Below, one piece after another: positions 6,537 through 14,213 of a stretch of 17,836 nt of DNA. Location: assembly GCA_903885895.1 (NCBI GenBank), contig CAISKC010000495.1:1-17836 (forward strand). The letters run 5' to 3'. This DNA comes from an uncultured Legionella sp. Lineage in GTDB: Bacteria; Pseudomonadota; Gammaproteobacteria; Legionellales; Legionellaceae. Below the pieces are notes generated by a model, which was not told the origin of the DNA, did not search any database, and worked only from the letters and a program-made list of their open reading frames with translations. The translations under genes were made by a program, and so were the position numbers. How positions within the stretch are numbered: the first letter of the stretch is position 1; each line of letters starts with the position of its first letter.

Positions 6537-7520
6537 ATGCTGCTAAAAACCCTATTTTCCATTGTGATACTTGCTCTGACCTTACCTACTTACGCCTTAC
6601 CGATCGATAATTTCCCCGATTCTTTTTCGGTCAAACAGGTCAAATGTCCTGAGGAAGGTGACCATCACTGCGTAGAGTTACGAAACCACGGAAAAAAAAT
6701 TGGTTCACTTGAACCTGCAAACCATAAAACCAACTTATTTTATTTTTATGACGAACAACACCAAAAACAAGTTTCTATCAAGCATTTGAATACAAGGATG
6801 ATGAATGTTAACAACTGCCGCAACTATTGTCCTATTTTCCAAGATTTTGATATTTATGAAAAAAACAATCATTTGGTGGCGAAACTAGAGCTATCGCATG
6901 ATGTCATGCAATCTTCATTTGATACGCTTCAGCTTTATACAAAAGATCATCGGAATCTATTAATAAGTGGTGCGCATACTACCGCAACGGGAACTTCTAG
7001 CATCATCTATGATGGCCTCAACCCAGACACTCAACTCGCACTCATCAAGCGGCCGTTGTTCACACTTAGTCTCAATTCTGAGATCACTATTTTGGACAAA
7101 TCAAGCATGTTCTTCTCACTAGATCCCAATATATTTGCGACCACCTTGGCATTATATTGCAACACATCACTATTTTATGAAAAACCTGAAGCGGAGTATG
7201 AACACACCATCACACCTGAAACATTAAAAAATTTACGTAAAAAACTGCAAGATCTTGCAGAAAATCAAAATGTATTGCCGGATCTACATACTCATATTAG
7301 CGAGCATGCTGTCAAGACAATGGGCAATACCTTGCTCCAACGTTATGAACAGGCATATGGTGACTTTTGGGACGATGAAAGCATTTTTACAAAGGATAAA
7401 AAATTACAGCAATTATTTGATCTGGGTTGTGACCTCATTCTTTCCCATTCTTTTAGTCCGTTAGAAGAAAAAGCCATGTTTCAGTTTTTATTAAGCCAAC
7501 TTTATCTTAATCAACCTTAG
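6537..7520 (+). CDS. Secreted protein of unknown family, paralog 1
   Basis: A 327-residue protein with a clear Sec signal peptide: Lys4, a hydrophobic core, and P-T-Y-A ending at residue 20 as the likely signal peptidase I site. No lipobox is seen. I do not recognise the family. It is paralogous to the next gene, with about half of residues identical over the full length and almost no gaps. Shared landmarks are S-F-S-(V/I)-K-Q-(V/I)-K-C-P-E, D-F-D-I-x-(E/D)-K-N, V/I-A-K-L-E-L-S-x-D-V-M-Q, L-Y-T-K-D, D-P-N-I-F-A and a strictly kept L-A-L-Y-C-N-T-S-L-F-Y-E-K. Five cysteines are shared; this copy has a sixth near residue 298. The first two thirds are strand-like and the C-terminal third is helical. 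It has its own promoter and diverges from hfq. The product is expected in the periplasm or outside the cell; function is unknown. Confidence 0.85.
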   Translation: MLLKTLFSIVILALTLPTYALPIDNFPDSFSVKQVKCPEEGDHHCVELRNHGKKIGSLEPANHKTNLFYFYDEQHQKQVSIKHLNTRMMNVNNCRNYCPIFQDFDIYEKNNHLVAKLELSHDVMQSSFDTLQLYTKDHRNLLISGAHTTATGTSSIIYDGLNPDTQLALIKRPLFTLSLNSEITILDKSSMFFSLDPNIFATTLALYCNTSLFYEKPEAEYEHTITPETLKNLRKKLQDLAENQNVLPDLHTHISEHAVKTMGNTLLQRYEQAYGDFWDDESIFTKDKKLQQLFDLGCDLILSHSFSPLEEKAMFQFLLSQLYLNQP

Positions 7521-7558
7521 GGCAAAGTTGCACTAGGTCCGGTCTACAAAATCTAAAC

Positions 7559-7655
7559 GTAGGTTGGGCCTTGGCCCAACAACTGTGCAAAACACGACAA
7601 TACCTTTATGATAATGTAGCGCTACGCGCGCTTGTTGGGCCAAAGCCCAACCTAC
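7559..7655. mobile_element. REPIN-like element: two inverted REP hairpins
   Basis: A 24-base arm at 7559-7582 (starting gtaggttgggc) and a 24-base arm at 7632-7655 are reverse complements at 23 of 24 positions. They are separated by 49 bases that include a perfect palindrome, gtagcgctac (7616-7625). Each arm is also a hairpin by itself (gttgggc/gcccaac). Two REP hairpins in inverted orientation are the definition of a REPIN, a non-autonomous element mobilised in trans by RAYT transposases. The taggttgggc core is, as far as I recall, a widespread bacterial intergenic repeat. It sits between the two secreted paralogs. No T-tract or flanking target duplication is obvious. Confidence 0.75.
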
Positions 7656-7723
7656 ATTTGATACAACCATACAAAAAATATTACATGGTACACCATTAAC
7701 AAAGTGATCAAAAAAACATTTTA

Positions 7724-7752
7724 TTGACCCAATTAATAATTACAAGTATAAT
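7724..7752 (+). promoter_or_regulatory. Strong sigma70 promoter of the second secreted paralog
   Basis: TTGACC (7724-7729), a 17-base spacer and a perfect TATAAT (7747-7752) form a near-consensus promoter. The start would be near 7759, leaving a leader of about 24 bases. A short dyad (agagc at 7755-7759, gctct at 7774-7778) covers the region just before the ATG. No Shine-Dalgarno sequence is evident, as in the other paralog. Confidence 0.85.
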
Positions 7753-7782
7753 TAAGAGCCAATTGCTCCGGACGCTCTCATT

Positions 7783-8760
7783 ATGTCAAAAATACTACTC
7801 GCTCTTGTTATTTTTTTTAATACGCTATCAGTCTACGCTTTGTCCGCCGACCATTTTCCCAGTTCTTTTTCGATCAAACAGATCAAATGTCCTGAAGGCA
7901 AACATTGTATGACAATCACCGAGCAAGGAGAAAACATCGGCACATTACAATCCGTACCCGACCAACCCAATATTTTTTATTTTTTTGATGAACAGCAGCA
8001 AAAACAAGTAACGCTCAAAAAATTGGCCTCACATCCCGGTGATCTCGAGTGCACCCCAGAGTACTGCCCTACGTTTCGAGACTTTGATATCTTTGATAAA
8101 AATGATCAGTTGATTGCCAAACTAGAACTGTCCAATGATGTGATGCAATTTTCATTTGATGGGTTTGAACTGTATACCAAAGATAGGAAACACTTATTAT
8201 TAAAGGGCATGCATACACGACTCTCTGGCATCCGATCAGTAATGTATGATGGCTTAGATCCCTCTCATAAACTGGCATTGATAACGCGTCCTTTTTTTAC
8301 GTTTAGTCTGGATTCTGATGTAACACTTTGGGACAAACCAGGTTTATTATTTAGAGTAGATCCCAATATTTTTGCCGCCACATTAGCTTTGTATTGCAAT
8401 ACGTCTCTATTCTATGAAAAATCCAAATACGCGTACTTGGATCAAGAGATTAAACCTAAAGTAATTCGAACGCTTCGTGCCAAATTACAGGTTCTTGCAG
8501 AAAACCAAGGTTTATTAGTAGATCTGCATGCTGATGTGAGTGATCAGGCAGTCAAAGCAGCAGGGGAGAGCCTCATACAGCGCTATCAGCAAATCTATCA
8601 TGACAATTTTTGGGATACAAATGGCGTGTATACGCAAGAAGAAAAATTACAACAACTGGTTCAACTGGGAACTGATGTGATTATGGCGCATGGCATGAGC
8701 ACAGCAGAAGACCTTGCCACGTTGCAATTTCTGATCAGCTTACTTTATACCAAACAATAG
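7783..8760 (+). CDS. Secreted protein of unknown family, paralog 2
   Basis: A 325-residue protein with a signal peptide (M-S-K, hydrophobic core, S-V-Y-A at residue 19). It is the tandem paralog of the gene at 6537 and shares its length, its five cysteines and its motif order, including the L-A-L-Y-C-N-T-S-L-F-Y-E-K block. The C-terminal third is helical and charged. The paired D-F-D-I-F-D-K-N-D-Q-L-I-A-K-L-E-L and E-L-Y-T-K-D-R-K-H-L-L-L pattern loosely resembles beta-strand repeats of LURP-one/scramblase-like barrels; that is a weak impression and not a call. It has a stronger promoter than the first copy. Its last 26 bases overlap the convergent gene ending at 8735. Tandem duplication followed by separate promoters suggests the two copies are expressed independently. 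Confidence 0.87.
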   Translation: MSKILLALVIFFNTLSVYALSADHFPSSFSIKQIKCPEGKHCMTITEQGENIGTLQSVPDQPNIFYFFDEQQQKQVTLKKLASHPGDLECTPEYCPTFRDFDIFDKNDQLIAKLELSNDVMQFSFDGFELYTKDRKHLLLKGMHTRLSGIRSVMYDGLDPSHKLALITRPFFTFSLDSDVTLWDKPGLLFRVDPNIFAATLALYCNTSLFYEKSKYAYLDQEIKPKVIRTLRAKLQVLAENQGLLVDLHADVSDQAVKAAGESLIQRYQQIYHDNFWDTNGVYTQEEKLQQLVQLGTDVIMAHGMSTAEDLATLQFLISLLYTKQ

Positions 8761-9271
8761 ATTGCACTCCCAAATCATATTTGGCGGTGCATACACCCGC
8801 AGAGTGTGAGCAATCAACAGGGATACAGCAATTGATCTCTTGGTCCTGGCAGGATCCAGTAAACCGTGCGAACTGTTGATAGCGTTGACCGTGCGTTCGA
8901 TCGAGAAAACGAATTAAGATGGCATGAATATCTGATACAGATTCGGCTCCGAGAACCGATTGAGCAACCTGATAAATGCCCTCACCCGTTAAGGAAAATG
9001 GTTGATCTTTTCTAAGTAAAAAAGGTGGGGCGTCTGCGGCGCTACGGTAGCCTTGCAAATATCCTGAATAACAATCAGCCCCTGTTAAAAAATGCATGCG
9101 CAGCTCCGAAATGGATGCTGGATTGTCACCGGTCAACACAAATAGGAGCCTGTCTTGCGTTTGAGCGCTAGAATGAACCAATAAAGAGGTCAACTGAGGG
9201 GGCTTTTGAGCGAACACAGTTAAGGGGAGTAAAAAACTTCCTATCCATAGTAGAAGGGTTATTTTTTTCAT
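8735..9271 (-). CDS. Secreted Cys-rich protein, unknown function
   Basis: A 178-residue protein with a typical signal peptide: M-K-K-I, a hydrophobic core, then T-V-F-A with likely cleavage after residue 21. I do not recognise the mature domain. One cysteine lies mid-protein (A-D-C-Y-S-G-Y), and five more cluster near the C-terminus in the pattern C-x7-CC-x4-C-x7-C (G-S-C through G-V-C-T), which suggests disulfide-bonded folding in the periplasm or outside the cell. It ends with W-Y-K-V-S. The stop lies 26 bases inside the 3' end of the convergent secreted paralog, so the two transcripts would be antisense at their ends. The ribosome-binding site is weak (aaagaaacc). It clusters with two other secreted proteins, so a shared extracytoplasmic role is possible but unproven. 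Confidence 0.8.
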   Translation of the reverse strand: MKKITLLLWIGSFLLPLTVFAQKPPQLTSLLVHSSAQTQDRLLFVLTGDNPASISELRMHFLTGADCYSGYLQGYRSAADAPPFLLRKDQPFSLTGEGIYQVAQSVLGAESVSDIHAILIRFLDRTHGQRYQQFARFTGSCQDQEINCCIPVDCSHSAGVCTAKYDLGVQSIVWYKVS

Positions 9272-9334
9272 GTTGGTTTCTTTTTAAATATATTTAGAAA
9301 AATGGCAAAATTATGGATTTTTATTCAACCCTCC

Positions 9335-9370
9335 GATTTTTCTTCTCCCTGTGAGGTGAGAAGAAAAATC
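9335..9370. repeat. 13-bp perfect stem-loop between gyrB and the Cys-rich gene
   Basis: gattttTCttctc at 9335-9347 pairs perfectly with its complement at 9358-9370, leaving a 10-base loop. It lies 35 bases past the gyrB stop, where a gyrB terminator would be expected. The U-rich run is inside the stem and does not follow it, so it is not a classic intrinsic terminator on either strand. It may act as an mRNA 3' stabiliser or a weak terminator. Confidence 0.6.
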
Positions 9371-9404
9371 AGATGAGCTTGATCTTGCTTGCGTGGCACT
9401 GATT

Positions 9405-11828
9405 TTAAATATCGATATTACCCGCTTCTAGCGCATTCGTTTCAATAAATTCACGACGCGGTTCAACTTGGTCGCCCATCAATGTGGTGAACATTTCATC
9501 GGCAGATATCGCATCGTCAATATTCACTTGGAGCATGCGGCGCACATTAGGATCCATGGTAGTTTCCCATAATTGCTCTGGATTCATTTCCCCCAAACCT
9601 TTATAACGCTGAATCGTTTGGCCACGTTTGGCATCCGTCAGCAACCAAAGTAAGCCTTGCTCAAAAGTGGTGATCACCTGTTTTTTCTCTCCGCGCTGCA
9701 TACACGCGCCTTCTTCGACCAATCCGACTAATTCAGCATTGATGGTATACATTTCTTGATAGTCTTTGGACAACAAGAATTCTTTATTCAACATAATGGG
9801 ATGGTCACTGCCGTGTTGACGCAGCACGACCCGAGGGGTATACATGGCTGTTTCAGGATTCAGCAGCAAATTAACACTAAACTCCTGTGTCTTGAGATCC
9901 AATTGATTGAGATAAACTTGTAACTGTGTCGCCCATTCTTCCATCGCTACTTGATCTTGAAACTGTGCACCCTCTAACAGAGGCATATGGATAATTTGCT
10001 TTAATAAATCATGATGATAACGTCGCGCATAGCGTTGCATTAATTGTTCCAAACGCCGAAATTGCGAAACTTTTTGGCTCAAAGCCAACGAAGAAATAGC
10101 AGGCGCAACTTGAGAGGGATAAAAAGCAGCCCCATCCAAAGCGCTCATGGTTAAAAACTCAAATAATGCATCGTCGTCTTTGACATATTGCTCATGTTTG
10201 CCTTGTTTGATCTTGTACAAAGGCGGTTGCGCAATATAAATATAACCTCGCGTAATCAATTCTGGCATCTGGCGATAAAAAAACGTTAATAACAGGGTAC
10301 GAATATGCGCACCATCCACGTCAGCATCCGTCATGATGATGATACGATGATAACGCGTTTTATCTGGATCATATTCCTCGGGCCCAATACCACAACCCAA
10401 AGCTGTGATCAAAGTTGCGACTTCTTGCGACGATAACATCTTATCAAACCGAGCCTTTTCAACATTTAAAATTTTACCTTTTAACGGTAAAATGGCTTGG
10501 AATTTGCGATCCCGACCTTGTTTCGCAGAGCCACCCGCAGAGTCTCCTTCCACGATATACAATTCCGACAATGCAGGATCTTTTTCCTGACAGTCCGCTA
10601 ATTTACCTGGCAAGCCAGCAATGTCTAATGCGCCTTTGCGCCGTGTCAAATCACGCGCACGCCGCGCCGCTTCGCGCGCACGTGCTGCATCAATCATTTT
10701 ACCTACAATGGATTTTGCAATGGCTGGATTTTCTAATAAAAAATCATTTAATTTGTCTGCAACCGCTGACTCTACTGCTGACTTTACTTCCGAAGAAACT
10801 AATTTATCTTTGGTTTGCGAAGAAAATTTAGGATCATGCACTTTGACCGACAGCACCGCCGTCAACCCTTCACGCGCATCATCACCGGTTGTCGTCACTT
10901 TGGCTTTTTTAGCAAATCCCTCTTGTTCAATATAATTGTTTAAAGTACGCGTCAAAGCAGAACGAAAACCCGCCACATGCGTGCCCCCATCGCGTTGGGG
11001 GATATTATTCGTAAAACATAATAAGTTTTCTTGGTAAGAATCATTCCATTGCATCGCCAACTCGACCCCGACATTATCTTTTTCTGCTTGCATAGAAAAA
11101 ATAGCTGGAAAAATCGGTGTTTTGGTACGATTCAAATATTCCACGAAAGCTTTGATACCACCTTGATAGCAAAATATATCCGATTTATCAGCACGTTCAT
11201 CTTTCAGAAGAATGTTGACACCAGAATTCAAAAAAGCCAATTCGCGTAAACGTCGTGCTAATATGTCATAAGAAAATTCAATATGTGTGAATGTTTCAGC
11301 ACTCGGTTTGAACCAAATTTGAGTACCTGTCGTCGTAGCTGGGCCCGTCACACCCAAAGGTGCTACAGGTTCACCATGCTTATAATGTTGTTCGTGAACA
11401 CTCCCTTCGCGCTTGACAACCAAATGTAAGGATTCTGATAAGGCATTGACCACAGACACCCCTACGCCGTGTAAGCCACCTGACACTTTATAAGAATTAT
11501 CATCAAATTTGCCGCCCGCATGCAAAATCGTCATGATCACTTCAGCAGCAGAACGACCTTCTTCTTTATGAATATCAACAGGAATACCGCGACCATCATC
11601 CGTCACCGTAATAGATTCATCGGCATGAATGGTGACCGTGATGGCAGTACAATACCCCGCTAATGTTTCATCAATGGCATTATCGACCACTTCAAAAACC
11701 ATATGATGTAATCCGGTCCCATCATCTGTGTCACCGATATACATTCCAGGGCGCTTGCGCACCGCATCTAATCCTTTTAAAACTTTGATATTGGTAGAAT
11801 CGTAGGTCGTGGCCATGTCAACACTCAT
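9405..11828 (-). CDS. gyrB: DNA gyrase subunit B
   Basis: GyrB is the ATPase and TOPRIM subunit of DNA gyrase (A2B2), which introduces negative supercoils. At 807 residues it matches the full-length gammaproteobacterial form, including the long insert typical of that class. Motifs in order: the ATP-site E-V-V-D-N-A-I-D-E (Asn50), D-D-G-R-G-I-P, G-G-L-H-G-V-G, then TOPRIM with E-G-D-S-A-G-G-S-A and D-A-D-V-D-G-A-H-I-R, and near the C-terminus Q-R-Y-K-G-L-G-E-M-N-P. Two starts are possible: 11828 (M-S-V-D-M-A-T-T) or 11816 (M-A-T-T-Y-D-S-T-N). Neither has a strong ribosome-binding site, and the shorter one aligns better with the usual N-terminus. It is not flanked by recF, dnaN or dnaA. Confidence 0.97.
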   Translation of the reverse strand: MSVDMATTYDSTNIKVLKGLDAVRKRPGMYIGDTDDGTGLHHMVFEVVDNAIDETLAGYCTAITVTIHADESITVTDDGRGIPVDIHKEEGRSAAEVIMTILHAGGKFDDNSYKVSGGLHGVGVSVVNALSESLHLVVKREGSVHEQHYKHGEPVAPLGVTGPATTTGTQIWFKPSAETFTHIEFSYDILARRLRELAFLNSGVNILLKDERADKSDIFCYQGGIKAFVEYLNRTKTPIFPAIFSMQAEKDNVGVELAMQWNDSYQENLLCFTNNIPQRDGGTHVAGFRSALTRTLNNYIEQEGFAKKAKVTTTGDDAREGLTAVLSVKVHDPKFSSQTKDKLVSSEVKSAVESAVADKLNDFLLENPAIAKSIVGKMIDAARAREAARRARDLTRRKGALDIAGLPGKLADCQEKDPALSELYIVEGDSAGGSAKQGRDRKFQAILPLKGKILNVEKARFDKMLSSQEVATLITALGCGIGPEEYDPDKTRYHRIIIMTDADVDGAHIRTLLLTFFYRQMPELITRGYIYIAQPPLYKIKQGKHEQYVKDDDALFEFLTMSALDGAAFYPSQVAPAISSLALSQKVSQFRRLEQLMQRYARRYHHDLLKQIIHMPLLEGAQFQDQVAMEEWATQLQVYLNQLDLKTQEFSVNLLLNPETAMYTPRVVLRQHGSDHPIMLNKEFLLSKDYQEMYTINAELVGLVEEGACMQRGEKKQVITTFEQGLLWLLTDAKRGQTIQRYKGLGEMNPEQLWETTMDPNVRRMLQVNIDDAISADEMFTTLMGDQVEPRREFIETNALEAGNIDI

Positions 11829-11874
11829 AAGGAATTCGCTTGAAAAAATACAATCAATACTATCGGACGATCAT

Positions 11875-11903
11875 ATCATAATTTTGCTTTATTTTCGAGT
11901 CAG
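11875..11903 (-). promoter_or_regulatory. Probable sigma70 promoter of gyrB
   Basis: On the minus strand, CTGACT (11898-11903) and TATGAT (11875-11880) are separated by 17 bases. The predicted start lies near 11868, about 40 bases before the gyrB ATG. The -10 matches five of six positions and the -35 four of six. A less-than-consensus gyrase promoter would fit supercoiling control, but nothing here shows that directly. Confidence 0.5.
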
Positions 11904-11980
11904 AACCCGTGATTCTTTGCACAACGTCATCGCATGAATGTTGGCTCAACAGAATTCATATTGCAAAAAAATGATATTGT

Positions 11981-12009
11981 TTGACAAAAAATAATGCGTT
12001 TATTATAAT
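11981..12009 (+). promoter_or_regulatory. Exact-consensus sigma70 promoter
   Basis: TTGACA (11981-11986), a 17-base spacer and TATAAT (12004-12009) match the sigma70 consensus at every position with optimal spacing. Transcription would start near 12016, 35 bases before the ATG at 12051. Unregulated, this would be one of the strongest promoters expected in a genome. It serves a small hydrophobic protein of unknown function. Confidence 0.92.
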
Positions 12010-12050
12010 AGCCGCTTTGTATGGAATCTATTTCTTAGGAGTCATTGATT

Positions 12051-12554
12051 ATGCCAGATATAGGCCAAAATATAATCATCACAGGCATGGCAACTGCTGC
12101 TGCAGAAGTCGCTATTTTACCTCAAATTGTCACTATCGGCACTAGTATTGGGACGTTCTTCGCTCCCAATACGGCACTTGCTGCCGGAGGCGCTGTGAAA
12201 GTGATCGCTGCAAGCTTTGCAGGATCTCTCATCACCGTTATCCCAGCTGGGTTCGGACTTCTCATTGCCGGCAGCATGCTGCTTACGGGATTAAACATGA
12301 AAAATCACTCGCTGATTACTGCAGGGATTGTTGTTGGTTTGATCGATATAGTAGGAACCTATATGTTGGCAGCAAAAATAGGAGCGGCTATAACAGGCGC
12401 TACAGCGGGTGCTGTCCTGACATGTAACTTAATTGGTGCAGCAGCCATGATCTTAGCATTAGCCGTCGTAGTGGCTACCGTAGCAGCTGGGGCTATTGCG
12501 CTTTTCTCAACCTTTGCTGAAGGCGTTGCAACTGGTTCTTCACGTCGTCGTTAA
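12051..12554 (+). CDS. Small, very hydrophobic Ala/Gly-rich membrane protein
   Basis: A 167-residue protein that I do not recognise. Nearly the whole length is hydrophobic, rich in Ala, Gly, Ile and Val. Membrane segments are likely near residues 50-80, 88-106, 108-127 and 129-153, with a possible earlier one at 12-32. Many small residues are spaced G-x3-G or A-x3-A, as in tightly packed helices. The only basic cluster is the C-terminal S-S-R-R-R. The start is the ATG at 12051, 9 bases after AGGAG; a TTG at 12045 is in frame but only 3 bases from that site. The promoter is perfect consensus. The 3' end overlaps the end of convergent recN by 15 bases. Function is unknown; the composition would also suit a pore-forming, channel-like or packing membrane protein. 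Confidence 0.82.
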   Translation: MPDIGQNIIITGMATAAAEVAILPQIVTIGTSIGTFFAPNTALAAGGAVKVIAASFAGSLITVIPAGFGLLIAGSMLLTGLNMKNHSLITAGIVVGLIDIVGTYMLAAKIGAAITGATAGAVLTCNLIGAAAMILALAVVVATVAAGAIALFSTFAEGVATGSSRRR

Positions 12555-14207
12555 TGACTCAAGCAATTCTTGAGCATGCGAGCGGGTTTGGGAGGTGATG
12601 GTCAATCCTCCCAACATCCGCGCTAATTCCTCTACTTTTTCTGCATCTGTGTTTAAAGACGTTATTTGCGAAAATGTCTGACCCTGCTCCGTAGATTTCT
12701 GCACCAAAAAATGCTGGTGCGCACTGGCCGCTACTTGTGGTTGGTGGGTCACGCAAAATACTTGTAAACGTTGGCCTAATTGACGCAACAAACGCCCAAC
12801 TATGGCGGCAGTCACGCCCCCGATCCCTACATCCACTTCATCAAAAAATAAAGTCGGTGTGGCACCTTGTTGGGCCGCGATCAATTGGATAGCCAAACTA
12901 ATACGAGATAATTCTCCACCCGACGCAATTTTAGTCAGCAGATCAGCCGGCATTCCCGGATTGGTTGACACCCGATATTCTACTTTATCCATACCATGCT
13001 CATGCATGGTTGCTAAGGGTAAGAAAGACAATTCAATGAACCCATGCGGCATCCCTAATTGCTGAATATTCGCAGTGATTTGCTCGGCCAGATGCTGTGC
13101 ATAGGCGACACGTGATGCACGCAGCTGTAGCGCGAGCTTGTGATAGGCCTGCTGTGCCACAGTATAATCTTCCGCTAATTGCACTTTGCGGACGTCCGTT
13201 TGTTGTTGTGCCTGGACAATATTCTCTAACGTTTGACCATAGGAGGGCAATTGCTGCACGGTAATCTGCCATTTGCGCGCCAAATGATGCAAGGTACTCA
13301 TACGGGCTTCTACAATTTGTAAGCGTTGCGGATCCATTGCCAACGCTTGACCAAACGTGTCCAATTCATCATACGCTTCTTGACATAAAATTTGGGCTTG
13401 TTCCAGCAAGGTTTGCGCTGCTTGCACTTGCCGATTATCCTGCGGTAAGCGTCCCAACGATTGTAAAACCAGATGTAAGCTGTGCTGAATCGTAGGATCA
13501 TCTTCTGCTTGGAGCATCTGGAGCATGGTCTGTGTTTGCAGACCATATTCTTCGGCATGATGGAGTAATTGATGTTCTTGATGTAACGCTTCGATTTCGC
13601 CTTCGATTGGCTGCGCAGCTTGCCAAGTTTTGAGATCTTCTAACAATAAACTATTATCTTGTTGAGTATTCGTTGCAAGCTCTGCAAGTTGCGCTTGTAA
13701 TTGTTGGCATTGCTGGTACAACCCTGCTAACTGCCTCCGGAGATCGCCATGCTGTGCAAAATAATCTAGTTGCTCTCGATGCGTTGCCGCGCTGAACAAA
13801 GTTTGGTGTTCATGTTGGCCATGAATATGCACCAAGGTCACACCTAATTCTTTGACTTTTTGGAGTGGAAATACAACACCGTTGATATACGCTTTGGAAC
13901 GTCCTTCACGCGTCACGACTCGGCGCAAAAAAATGCTTGGTTCTTCCAGAGACAGATCGTGTTCAGCCAGCCAACGAGCTGATTCAGACTCAGGATCACA
14001 GCTAAAACAAGCTTGTATATCACAAGATTCCGCACCGGGACGAATCACAGAGGCATCCGCACGGTCACCTAACGCCAAAATCAAGGCATCGATCATAATC
14101 GATTTCCCAGCACCCGTTTCCCCGGTAAAAACCGACATGCCGGTAGTGAAATCAAGTTCCAATTCTGCAACAATCGTGAAATTTTTAATCCGCAGGGAAG
14201 TGAGCAT
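12540..14207 (-). CDS. recN: DNA repair protein RecN
   Basis: RecN is an SMC-like ATPase that helps organise DNA ends during double-strand break repair by recombination. The 555-residue protein has Walker A near the N-terminus (GETGAGKS, residues 29-36), a long Gln-rich coiled-coil centre (about residues 150-380), then the ABC signature (K-I-A-S-G-G-E-L-S-R-I-S) and Walker B (T-L-F-F-D-E-V-D-V-G-I-G-G), followed by C-V-T-H-Q-P-Q-V-A. The length is standard. The start at 14207 is backed by an AAGGG site and lies 6 bases after the nadK stop, so recN is the last gene of a bipA-nadK-recN operon. No LexA box is visible in the short gap before it, so any SOS control would have to act from elsewhere. 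Confidence 0.96.
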   Translation of the reverse strand: MLTSLRIKNFTIVAELELDFTTGMSVFTGETGAGKSIMIDALILALGDRADASVIRPGAESCDIQACFSCDPESESARWLAEHDLSLEEPSIFLRRVVTREGRSKAYINGVVFPLQKVKELGVTLVHIHGQHEHQTLFSAATHREQLDYFAQHGDLRRQLAGLYQQCQQLQAQLAELATNTQQDNSLLLEDLKTWQAAQPIEGEIEALHQEHQLLHHAEEYGLQTQTMLQMLQAEDDPTIQHSLHLVLQSLGRLPQDNRQVQAAQTLLEQAQILCQEAYDELDTFGQALAMDPQRLQIVEARMSTLHHLARKWQITVQQLPSYGQTLENIVQAQQQTDVRKVQLAEDYTVAQQAYHKLALQLRASRVAYAQHLAEQITANIQQLGMPHGFIELSFLPLATMHEHGMDKVEYRVSTNPGMPADLLTKIASGGELSRISLAIQLIAAQQGATPTLFFDEVDVGIGGVTAAIVGRLLRQLGQRLQVFCVTHQPQVAASAHQHFLVQKSTEQGQTFSQITSLNTDAEKVEELARMLGGLTITSQTRSHAQELLESLTTT

Positions 14208-14213
14208 ATCGTG

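Noticed and set aside
7616..7625. gtagcgctac palindrome as an independent operator
   Set aside because: It lies inside the REPIN-like element and is better explained as part of its central structure.
10415..10831. Plus-strand open frames within gyrB
   Set aside because: They are shadows antisense to a highly conserved gene, with no promoter or ribosome-binding site.
12045..12050. TTG start for the hydrophobic protein
   Set aside because: It is only 3 bases from AGGAG; the ATG two codons later has proper spacing.
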